DNA of 39,636 bases from JAKPCT01 sp029553165 (lineage in GTDB: Bacteria; Bacillota; UBA4882; UBA8346), in the NCBI GenBank assembly GCA_035359995.1, contig DAORZT010000022.1, forward strand, positions 1 through 39,636, written 5' to 3'. The position numbers were made by a program, and so were the translations under genes. The notes below the pieces were generated by a model. It was given only the letters and a program-made list of their open reading frames with translations, ran no database searches and was not told the DNA's origin. Below, one piece after another: positions 1 through 6,706 of this stretch (its first letter is position 1; the number at the start of each line of letters is the position of its first letter).

Positions 1-46
1 TGAATCCGGCTTTTTCTAAGTATTTCAATTCACAGTCAGTATAATC

Positions 47-433
47 TTATTTAATAAATAAAGTATCAGTGTTATCCTTAAACATAAGCTTCAAATGGTA
101 TATTAAATTTGTTCTGTCATAAGCTTCTGGAAGCGATATTTCCAGTTGTTCTTCTGTATTTAGTTTTTTGGCAGTATCTTTATCAATTTGAATTTCAACA
201 ATATTGTTTTTAAGTTCAAGTTTGACAATTCCACCATAAGAAGAATACAACTCATCAAAATAAGTTATATGAACTTTATCATGTCCTAATGCTATATCTT
301 GTTCATCAAATTCCAAAGCTTTTTGAAGTAATAGGTGTTCTTTTGTATTGAATTCATCATCAGCAAAACCCACCATAATTACATCATCTTCAATACAAGC
401 AAATACAAAATTTGATATAAGTTTAGTTGCCAT
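47..433 (-). CDS. Imm10-like immunity protein
   Basis: A protein of about 128 residues that resembles the Imm10 family, cytoplasmic antitoxins found beside polymorphic (Rhs/contact-dependent) toxins. The visible family pattern is an N-terminal strand, then LLLQKALEFDEQDIALG, then a YSSYGGI segment; the LQ-A-DEQD-LG and YGG signatures are typical. No signal peptide or membrane segment is present. The frame is open 28 codons further upstream (to 517), but the ATG at 431-433 has an AAAAGGAGAG ribosome binding site 7 nt away, so that start was chosen. The matching toxin is not beside it; the nearest Rhs sequence is a decayed fragment at 988-1633, so this is probably an orphan antitoxin. Family assignment rests on remembered motifs. 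Confidence 0.7.
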   Translation of the reverse strand: MATKLISNFVFACIEDDVIMVGFADDEFNTKEHLLLQKALEFDEQDIALGHDKVHITYFDELYSSYGGIVKLELKNNIVEIQIDKDTAKKLNTEEQLEISLPEAYDRTNLIYHLKLMFKDNTDTLFIK

Positions 434-794
434 TTTTTCACTCTCCTTTTTTCCTGTCTCCACAAAACCTATCGGCAACCGCACTTTATGAGCATTAAGC
501 CTTTCGACCGGCTTCAATAATATTTTTGAATTAGGGTTAAAAATACTAAGTTTTTGACAAAAAACAGGTATTAGTTAGTTCAAAGACGGAGTATAGATTT
601 TACTTTTCACACTGTCTGCCGTCCCCTGTCACAGTCCTATCTGAGAGTCCTTTATGTAACTCATGCCTACACGTTTCCCAATAGGATTTTTGAAACCTAC
701 ACCCACCTCTTTTCAAGAGCGGTCAGGAGTAAATTTACTTAGTTCCTTTATTTTTCCACTGTTTAATTGCCGTAGCGTGTAGAGGTAAATCACC
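434..794. other. Non-coding remnant stretch, possible REP-like palindrome
   Basis: No intact gene is seen here. On the minus strand one frame gives short peptide-like runs broken by several stops, which suggests a decayed coding region. Around 610-640 the minus strand reads CTGTGACAGGGGACGG followed by CAGACAGTGTG. The outer ACTGT/ACAGT bases pair, and the GACAGGGGACGG core resembles REP-like palindromes associated with REP-associated tyrosine transposases in Clostridia. No transposase is present. The function is unknown. Confidence 0.3.
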
Positions 795-986
795 TCATAG
801 TCCTCTACAAGTGCCATTGTACAAACCACATTTACAATTAACAATAAAAACTGTATCTGTCTTTCGTGTTACTTCAATTTGTTCATTACATCTTTCACAA
901 TGGATATTGACAACCCCATGATTTTTCAAATATTCACCTAATGCCTTATCAAGAGTTTTTGGGTTAGGCTTAATTACATTATCCAT
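795..986 (-). CDS. Small zinc-ribbon protein
   Basis: A 63-residue protein with two cysteine knuckles, CERC at about residues 31-34 and CKCG at about 51-54, consistent with a single structural zinc site. The ATG at 984-986 has a GGGAGGT ribbon-perfect ribosome binding site 7 nt upstream. Its start sits 1 nt from the TGA (988-990) of the decayed Rhs C-terminal frame, so it was once translated in tandem with a toxin tail. That position is typical of an immunity or accessory gene, but no known Imm family is recognised. A second small zinc-ribbon protein occurs at 39143-39349; the two share layout rather than clear sequence. Function unknown. Confidence 0.7.
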   Translation of the reverse strand: MDNVIKPNPKTLDKALGEYLKNHGVVNIHCERCNEQIEVTRKTDTVFIVNCKCGLYNGTCRGL

Positions 987-987
987 A

Positions 988-1633
988 TCATTTACCTCCC
1001 AAATCAGGAATAATATTTCTTAATTTCTGCCCTTCAATTCTTGCACGTTCATAATCCACAATCCTTTAATTCAGATGTTTATTGCATTAAATCTTATGAT
1101 TTACGTTTAAACGTTAATGGTAATAGTCCCTTTTCCCAAAGCGAATCTAAATATTCATACAATTTACCATTCTTATGTAGCTGTTCAATTTCAGATTTAT
1201 CCATTTTAGATAAAGGGTCGTTGAAAATATATTTAGTTGATAACGTTGCACCTGTGAAATGAGCATATTTAAAACAATTTTTACACCAATACCAAGAAGA
1301 ACCTGTTGCGGCATTTACCAGTCCGGTTACATCTGCATGACCGTTATACAAGTAATAATATAATTCATTTTCTACCAGTCTTGCAAGTAGATTTGTCCCG
1401 TAAATATTCCTCGCTGTTGCATTTTTTCCGCTTGCGTCTGTTTCCAGTATTACTTTGTCGTATTCATAAAGGTATCTTGTCGTTATGCCGTTTACTGTTT
1501 TTGCTTCTCTTAAGCCTTCACCGTTGTAGCTGTTTATGATCGTTGTGCTGCCTGCAACTGTTTTTACAAGCTGGTTGAACCTGTCGTACTTGTTGGTCAT
1601 CAATACTTCCGGTGTTTGGGCTATGCCGTCCAA
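988..1633 (-). pseudogene. Decayed Rhs/YD-repeat toxin C-terminal part
   Basis: The frame 1094-1633 encodes Rhs-core sequence: YDRFNQLVKTVAG, then YNGEGLREAKTVNGITTRYLY, then ARNIYGTNLLAR and a YYLYNGHADVTGLV motif, all hallmarks of YD-repeat/Rhs proteins that encapsulate toxin domains. It then jumps to a short unrelated tail (FNDPLSKMDKSEIEQLH) and stops at 1094. A second frame, 988-1065, reads DYERARIEGQKLRNIIPDL and stops at 988, and looks like the original toxin C-terminus displaced by a frameshift. The core lacks its usual closing segments, and the N-terminal bulk of a normal >1000-residue Rhs protein is missing. The start is also lost: upstream codons belong to another frame. A remnant, not a functional toxin. 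Confidence 0.8.
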
Positions 1634-1871
1634 AATCTTTAACAGGCTTAAGCATCGAGATTAAAACCTTGGGATCATTATGCCGTTTGGACCAGCGCAG
1701 ATGTGGCATTTCACTTCCATATTCAACAGTCAAATATTCGGGGGTTGACCTGCTACGAATATAATCAATTATCTCCAAATCAAATTTTTCAATGTTGGTG
1801 TGTAAATTATAAACCAACTTTTTGGAAAAAAAAGTTTGAAGTCCCGGAAATATGCAATTCTTTGGTTTTGG
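1630..1871 (-). pseudogene. Unidentified coding fragment fused out of frame to Rhs core
   Basis: An open frame runs from a stop at 1872-1874 to about 1630 and reads like a real protein (for example FFSKKLVYNLHTNIEKFDLE, then STPEYLTVEYGSEMPHLRW). It has no convincing start or ribosome binding site; the first usable codon is a TTG at 1815-1817. At about 1630 its sequence ends and the Rhs core continues in the neighbouring frame, so the joint is probably a deletion or recombination scar. The family is not recognised. It may be the end of an immunity gene or of a different Rhs tip. Confidence 0.4.
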
Positions 1872-1936
1872 TCAGTGGCAGTTTACTTAGAACTTCTACA
1901 AAAAAAATTATTAGTTATAGATGAATCATATACTTT

Positions 1937-2551
1937 TTAAGTATCTGCGATAAAAACAGCTTCGTTCAAGTACCAATTCCAGTACTCTCTTCTCCTTTCA
2001 ATATCATTATCACTTTCACTCCAATAGATACCTGACAAAGCCACTGAAGCAGCAAAGCTTGCATCCCATAGATCGATATCGTCATCTTCCTCGCAATCAT
2101 ATTCTTCATCACTTTCATCCCCATCACAATCCAAGTCATATAATGCAGTTGCAAGCACACGGGATATGCACTTTCCTGCCGCAAGCGGCCTTAATGGGCC
2201 TTCTTCTAATTCTACCATCCGGGCACGAAACTCATTATAGATATCATAGCCTCGTTCCCATGAGCTTAACCCATCTAAATATTCACTTGTAAAATTCAGG
2301 ACTTTCACTGCATCATATTTATCCGAATATGCTTCAAGCCAGATAGGAAGCACCTTTTCAGCACATAGAGCGGCTAATTTTACCCTTTTGATCAAAGGCT
2401 TTTCGATAATAGCTTTTGCTTTATCCATCTTACGAGGTCCATAAACAGACCATATTTTTTTTCTATACTCTAAAGTTAACCGGCCATTAGGCTCGTTTTT
2501 CAACGCTTCCTTAGCAAATTCCACTTCTCTGATTAATTGATTATTTAACAT
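1937..2551 (-). CDS. Imm5-like immunity protein
   Basis: A soluble protein of about 204 residues. The middle part has a LAALCAEKVLPIW motif followed by an alpha-helical stretch with WERGYD and several ALA-rich helices, and the C-terminus has a WNWYLNEA segment. This arrangement resembles the all-helical Imm5 family of polymorphic-toxin antitoxins. A strongly acidic insert (CDGDESDEEYDCEEDDD) lies near residue 150. An in-frame GTG at 2558-2560 exists, but the ATG at 2549-2551 has GGAG at 8 nt and is preferred. The first codons overlap the tail of the chimeric IS110/GNAT frame, so the upstream sequence was changed by recombination. No cognate toxin is intact nearby. Family call is moderate. Confidence 0.55.
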   Translation of the reverse strand: MLNNQLIREVEFAKEALKNEPNGRLTLEYRKKIWSVYGPRKMDKAKAIIEKPLIKRVKLAALCAEKVLPIWLEAYSDKYDAVKVLNFTSEYLDGLSSWERGYDIYNEFRARMVELEEGPLRPLAAGKCISRVLATALYDLDCDGDESDEEYDCEEDDDIDLWDASFAASVALSGIYWSESDNDIERRREYWNWYLNEAVFIADT

Positions 2552-2703
2552 ATCACACACTCCATCAGTTTTCTGGCTAATCCTTTCCCTCTGTACTCCG
2601 GATGTGTCATTACGGTTCCAATTTGCAAAGCCGACACTTCCTGACCTTCAATAAGCATCTGCAACTCACTAACGGAAACATTAGCAATTACTTCATCATG
2701 ATC
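2545..2703 (-). pseudogene. GNAT acetyltransferase fragment
   Basis: The last 52 codons of the open frame match the core of GNAT N-acetyltransferases: IANVSVSELQ (beta strand), ALQIGTVMTHP (beta 4) and PEYRGKGLARKLME, the R/Q-x-x-G-x-G/A acetyl-CoA pyrophosphate loop. The N-terminal third and everything after motif A are missing. It is fused in frame to the N-terminal part of an IS110 transposase and ends where the Imm5-like gene begins. An intact GNAT would be about 150-290 residues, so this cannot be functional. Confidence 0.75.
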
Positions 2704-3126
2704 AATATACGGTTCCATATACCTTCCGTCTTTCACTAGCATGGCAATGGTCTTTGGGTCTTTACGGTCATTTTTGGTCGGATTATTATCATCCATTTCC
2801 TTGCTGCGCTTAACATGCATCGGATTCACCAGCACGATTCGAATGCCGTGTTCTTTTAAATGTTGGGCGAGGGTAAACCAATAATGTCCTGTAGGTTCCA
2901 TCCCAACTGTTACTTGTTGTTTGTGATGTTTCTGTTTTATTTCCATAATCCAACTTGTAAATGCTTCAAATCCTTCGATATCGTTTGAAAACCTAAAAAT
3001 CTTACTTAACTCAATTCCCCGGTTGTCAAACGCTCTCGCATGGTGTATTTCACTGGCGACATCAACTCCGATAATTAATGTTTGATCTGTGATTTGCAAA
3101 ATTTTTTCATTTTGGGTATACTTCAT
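2704..3126 (-). mobile_element. IS110-family transposase, N-terminal fragment
   Basis: The 141 codons from the ATG at 3124-3126 (AGGAG ribosome binding site upstream) match the DEDD N-terminal domain of IS110 transposases: IIGVDVASEIHHARAFD with the first catalytic Asp, VGMEPTGHYWF, IRIVLVNPMHVKRSKE and the KNDRKDPKTIAMLV motif carrying the last acidic residues. An intact IS110 protein is roughly 400 residues with a C-terminal Transposase_20 domain; here it is cut after GRYMEPY and joined to a GNAT fragment. IS110 elements lack clear inverted repeats, so the left boundary cannot be placed; it lies between 3126 and about 3206. Inactive remnant. Confidence 0.8.
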
Positions 3127-3205
3127 TATGAGTATCTCCTGTAGTTTTGAGATTTGTGTTTTTGGTGATTGCACACTTCAATTCTACTAGGCGGTACTTC
3201 TTTTT

Positions 3206-3376
3206 TCAAAGTTTAGTTTTGTTTATTACAGGAATGCTCCTAAAGGACTCTACAAAATCAGGTACCAATTCTTCCTTATGTATTTTAAAATATTCGTTAA
3301 CCTGGTCCATTTTTTCTATTCCCTTTTCTTTCAAAGGACCAGATTTAAAATGTTCTAATGCTTGTTTCCTATTCAT
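3206..3376 (-). CDS. Short orphan protein, probably truncated
   Basis: A 56-residue frame starting at the ATG 3374-3376, which has a GGGAGG ribosome binding site 8 nt upstream. The sequence is helical and charged (MNRKQALEHFKSGPLKEKGI at the start) and shows no membrane segment. It stops just before the IS110 remnant, and its last residues (VINKTKL) look like run-off into the element, so it is likely the N-terminal piece of a longer gene cut by the insertion. Family not recognised. Its upstream region shares an 18-base near-identical block with the one before the Imm11-like fragment. Confidence 0.45.
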   Translation of the reverse strand: MNRKQALEHFKSGPLKEKGIEKMDQVNEYFKIHKEELVPDFVESFRSIPVINKTKL

Positions 3377-3564
3377 CAATGGTTCCTCCCTCAATAATTT
3401 TTATCTTAATAAATTTTCATAAACCAAACGGACAAATGCTCCTGTAATTTTAATTTGCTAATTTAAAGTTGTTATTACCATTCTGTTAATTTCATTATAT
3501 CAATACCTATTATTGCTGTCAAGTTAAACAATTGCAATACTTAGTAAGCATCTTATCGCAAATA

Positions 3565-3753
3565 TCACAAACAAATTTCTTTCTTGTTGTAAAAAATGGG
3601 GGGCTGCATTTTGCAACACCCCCTTTCATTGGTTTTATGTATTAATACAAATATACCGGTTAACGCTAAAGCCCGCTCGTTCTTCCAATATTTGACGACT
3701 TCTGTAGTTCCGTTATTTTCACATCCCGCCACATAAACAATATTTGAATACAT
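3565..3753 (-). pseudogene. Beta-propeller repeat fragment
   Basis: The first 30 residues (NIVYVAGCENNGTTEVVKYW followed by KNERALALT) match a repeat common in secreted bacterial propeller-like proteins, of the type VYVAG-N-G--VAKYWKNG-A--LT. After the T the sequence becomes unrelated and runs into a terminator hairpin before stopping. Only one repeat blade fragment is present, against many in a real protein. Its ATG overlaps the TAA of the upstream Imm11-like frame (ATAATG). Most likely a scrap brought in by recombination. Confidence 0.6.
3590..3623 (-). terminator. Rho-independent terminator
   Basis: On the minus strand GGGGG and TGCA arms pair with TGCA and CCCCC around an AAA loop, with a small internal loop, and are followed by ATTTTTT. 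It overlaps the 3' end of the propeller fragment and would end transcription of the Imm11-like/propeller pair. Confidence 0.65.
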
Positions 3754-4109
3754 TATCCCTCATAAGAAGTTGTCTCAACTATTTTTGCACCTTTTATGCC
3801 CATATTTTCAAGCCCTTCTTTTAATTCCTGATCTATTACCCAAATCTCGTTTAATGCATCTTTTATTTTAAATATTTTATTATTTCCCACCTTTTGCTCA
3901 TCAATCTCAAAAGCACCTTCAATGCCTTTTAGACCGCCTGCTTTCTCTCTATATTCGCTTTTTTCCCATTTGACACAATCAATCGCCCTCACAAACGGAA
4001 TATAATACTCAAAATAACTATCCTCGCTTTCCACCAGAAGAATGGGTTTATAGCAAACATTGTCCACTCCCTTGTCATCAAACAATTCTTTCATCCTATG
4101 GGAAATCAA
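3753..4109 (-). pseudogene. Imm11/DUF1629-like immunity protein, N-terminally truncated
   Basis: The frame matches the C-terminal two thirds of Imm11 (DUF1629, MXAN_0049-like) antitoxins: PLISHRMKELFDDKGVDNV, then YYIPFVRAIDCVKWEKSEY, then IFKIKDALNEIWVIDQELKE and MGIKGAKIVE, the usual F-I-----I-VS--LKEALE--G--G--F ending. Family members are about 190-200 residues. Here the frame is open only from 4151 and the first start codon is a TTG at 4107-4109. A GAGGGAG ribosome binding site lies upstream at about 4146-4152, but the frame it serves gives only a short peptide ending in TGA, which suggests a frameshift or deletion of the original N-terminus. Confidence 0.6.
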
Positions 4110-4204
4110 CGGAAGATCGTAATTATAAATATCAGGTAATTCTTCACTCCCTCAATAATCTTTATTTTTCTTTGAATATCTCACTTAATCTTAGATTTTC
4201 ACAT

Positions 4205-4268
4205 TGTCCAAAACAAGCTAAAAGGGTAAAATGCCTAAATCTTTTTAGCCCCCTAATTTCTTTGGACA
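4205..4268. repeat. Nested inverted repeat
   Basis: TGTCCAAA at 4205-4212 is repeated inverted as TTTGGACA at 4261-4268. Inside it GCTAAAA (4217-4223) pairs with TTTTAGC (4243-4249). It lies directly upstream of the IS3-type OrfA remnant and could be the end of that element or an old bidirectional terminator. Confidence 0.45.
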
Positions 4269-4311
4269 AAAGTGTCTTAACTCTGGTAAATTAAAAATAG
4301 GGGGCGACATT

Positions 4312-4460
4312 ATTGAAAAGACGAAATTCACAGATGAGTTTAAACAACAGATAATTAGAGAAACCAAAGAAACCCGTAATTGTGCGTTGGTGGCCATAAA
4401 CTATGATCTTTCACCCAGCCTGGTTGCTAAGTGGGTTCGGGAAGCCGATAATTACATAAC
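4312..4460 (+). pseudogene. IS3-family OrfA (HTH) transposase remnant
   Basis: The plus strand from 4312 reads KTKFTDEFKQQIIRETKE, then CALVAINYDLSPSLVAKWVR, the helix-turn-helix of IS3/IS911 OrfA proteins (HTH_Tnp_1). It lacks a normal start: ATT codons sit where ATG/GTG would be expected, just after AGGGGGC. After the HTH (about 4460) the sequence is unrelated, and the leucine zipper and OrfB are absent. The element is decayed and was probably part of the turnover at this locus. Confidence 0.7.
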
Positions 4461-4596
4461 ATACTATAACATGTTGGAAAATTTATGGAAATACTCTTTT
4501 CCACCTTGCCAATCGAATTTCATAAAAGAAAAAACCCATAAAAATAATCTTACGGGATCCTTGATCCTTAATTGGCTGTTCAATTGCTTGGGATAG

Positions 4597-5907
4597 TTAA
4601 AACCAATAGGTTGTCCCCAAATAGATATGATAGGGATTCCCTGAAAAAGTAGCTTCGGAGTAGTCACTGCCGATATTGCTGTTCAGTTTCAGTTCGATCT
4701 CATAGTCCTTCAACAAGGGGCGATAATTGAGCCCGCTTGAGATTGATACCGAATTATCAACCAAGTTCATAATAGCATTAACTGACAGGTTTAAATCAGA
4801 GACTAAAAACTTCTTAACTGTCGTAAACACACCCACATAGTATTTACTGTTCGAATACGGTTGATAGACTTGTTCAATAAAGGTTGTTTTAGCAGCTGGT
4901 GCGAGTGTATCAATAATTTCAAAAATATTGTCCGTGTACCCATTACCATTGTAATAAATTTCACCTGTGAGTCTGAACCGGTCTTTAATATCTCCATGAT
5001 CAAAGAACTTGGTAAATCCCAGACTGACTCGCGGGATCCAATCAGCTTCTTTTTCCAGCACAAAAGTCTTCTCATTCATTTTATAGAAATTGTCTCCATC
5101 AGATAAACTGATCTCGCCACGGACATCAACACTACCGATCCGGCTCGAAAAGTCAAACCCGAATACCGGCTCATAATCCTTCTTATACCAAGCTGAAAAG
5201 GCCATCTCTGTCTTTCCAACCAGGAATTCATATTTACTGGCAAAAGATTGCTCATCGGTCCCATCTTCATCATCCATACCGATGAAAAAGTATGTATTTC
5301 GGGTTGCGCCTGAAGGAATATGGATCTTCGTACCATAGACTCCTTCCCGACGCTTGTCAAGGTCGAAGAAGTCTTTTTTATCAATATTTATCAGGTCGGT
5401 TGGATTCCAAAAATAACAACGTCCCCACTTTAAGACTTGTTTGCCGTTACGAAAATAGACTTTATTTTGCCAGTTATTATCGATAAACAGTTCTTTAATA
5501 TTAATGTCAAACTCTTCATCTTTTAACTTGTCGGGGATATAAATGAGTTCCAAATCGATAAAACTCTTGACCCCATCTTCCAGACGGATGTCAATCAGGA
5601 AATCAGTAATAATTACAGTTTCACTGTTTTTGGATTTGTCGCCGGTCCCCAACCAATCATATTTTTGATCATATTGCCAGCTGCTCATATCGGACTTGAT
5701 CTCACCTGATAAACCAATTCGTTTCTCTTTCAATTCATCATCGACAGTCTCTTTTACATACGCTGACTCCTCAACTATGCTATCTGTCTCCGAAAACAAC
5801 TGCGCTTCATCAACAGTTGTATTTGCCATCGCTACGGTTGTAGTATTTACTAATACTAGTGTTAAAAAACCATAGAGCACCCAATAAGACAAACTCCGTC
5901 TCTTCAT
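4597..5907 (-). CDS. Outer-membrane-type beta-barrel protein
   Basis: A 436-residue exported protein. Residues 1-28 form a Sec signal peptide with an AMA cleavage site. After an acidic linker the mature part alternates short amphipathic strands and charged turns with no hydrophobic helix, and it ends in YWF; a C-terminal aromatic residue is the classical signal for BAM-dependent outer-membrane proteins. A GKQVLKWGRCYFWNPTDLIN motif at about residues 155-175 resembles DUF1302-like barrels that work with lipid or RND exporters. It is the last gene of the operon, 14 nt after the LolA-like gene. The start is the ATG at 5905-5907 (AGGAGG at 7 nt), not the upstream GTG. Role inferred: terminal barrel of the export route. 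Confidence 0.7.
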   Translation of the reverse strand: MKRRSLSYWVLYGFLTLVLVNTTTVAMANTTVDEAQLFSETDSIVEESAYVKETVDDELKEKRIGLSGEIKSDMSSWQYDQKYDWLGTGDKSKNSETVIITDFLIDIRLEDGVKSFIDLELIYIPDKLKDEEFDINIKELFIDNNWQNKVYFRNGKQVLKWGRCYFWNPTDLINIDKKDFFDLDKRREGVYGTKIHIPSGATRNTYFFIGMDDEDGTDEQSFASKYEFLVGKTEMAFSAWYKKDYEPVFGFDFSSRIGSVDVRGEISLSDGDNFYKMNEKTFVLEKEADWIPRVSLGFTKFFDHGDIKDRFRLTGEIYYNGNGYTDNIFEIIDTLAPAAKTTFIEQVYQPYSNSKYYVGVFTTVKKFLVSDLNLSVNAIMNLVDNSVSISSGLNYRPLLKDYEIELKLNSNIGSDYSEATFSGNPYHIYLGTTYWF

Positions 5908-5921
5908 ATTCACACCTCCTG

Positions 5922-6686
5922 TTATTTACTTAAATTTTCAAGATATGCCTTAGTAAAGATATGATCTTCAATCTTGCGGACCGAGATATTTTTGATCTCA
6001 ACGATTGTTTTGGCTTTTTCAAATTCATCAATGAAGATTGCTTTTACAAACATATATTTACCTTGAATTTGGGTATATTTCAGAAAATAGGCTGTCTGCA
6101 TCAGCGTGCCGTTCAATGAGAAACTCTGAACCTTCAATGGTAAGTAATTATCTTTTCGAATCCAGTAAATCCGTTTGGGATAAGCAACATTTTCGATCTT
6201 TGATTTAACTTCAAATTGATAGACGGGAACATCGCCTAATTTAGTCTCACTTAAAATCTCTTTCCCACTTTTATCAACTGCCGGCTGATACAGGTCAACC
6301 AGCTTTTTGTTCTCAAAATCTTCTGCTTTCGCTTCGGTCCCGGCTATACTTTCATCACGGTTGATATGTTGAAAAGTCCTCGTATTTCGCTTATACATCC
6401 ACATATTATCACCTTGTTTCAGATAGCCATTACCTTTTTCCGACTCCGGAGCAGTAAATACGATTAAAAAAGAATCGTCTTTATCCCGGCGGTAATAGAT
6501 CGAATCCCATACCTTAACCCCCTCTTTGTCTCGCTGTTGGGTCATCGTAATCTGCGCTGTCCCATCAGTTTTCAATTCAGTAATATTGTCAATCGCTTTT
6601 AAGAGGTCATTAACCTTAGGCGATGCAAAAACGGTTGACGCTAAAGCGGTCATCATCAGAATTGATAATAAGAAATACTTTTTCAT
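5922..6686 (-). CDS. LolA-like periplasmic outer-membrane lipoprotein-sorting protein
   Basis: A 254-residue protein with a signal peptide cleaved after VFA (about residue 21). The mature part matches the LolA_like family: an N-terminal MTQQRDKEGVKVWDS strand, SFLIVFTAPESEKGNGYLK, NMWMYKRNTRTFQHI and a C-terminal TAYFLKYTQIQGKYMF strand. Family members form an open half-barrel that shields acyl chains while a lipid or lipoprotein crosses the periplasm. The ATG 6684-6686 has a GGGGGG ribosome binding site 8 nt away. It sits between the MacB-like permease (21 nt upstream) and the barrel protein, the order expected of a carrier linking inner and outer membranes. The cargo is unknown. Confidence 0.8.
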   Translation of the reverse strand: MKKYFLLSILMMTALASTVFASPKVNDLLKAIDNITELKTDGTAQITMTQQRDKEGVKVWDSIYYRRDKDDSFLIVFTAPESEKGNGYLKQGDNMWMYKRNTRTFQHINRDESIAGTEAKAEDFENKKLVDLYQPAVDKSGKEILSETKLGDVPVYQFEVKSKIENVAYPKRIYWIRKDNYLPLKVQSFSLNGTLMQTAYFLKYTQIQGKYMFVKAIFIDEFEKAKTIVEIKNISVRKIEDHIFTKAYLENLSK

Positions 6687-6706
6687 CAATAAATCCCCCC
6701 CAAATA

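Noticed and set aside
433..517. Upstream extension of the Imm10-like gene
   Set aside because: The ATG at 431-433 has the ribosome binding site and family start; the extension has none.
4464..4667. Short minus-strand frame after the barrel gene
   Set aside because: Overlaps the IS3 remnant and the barrel 3' end, without a ribosome binding site or natural composition.
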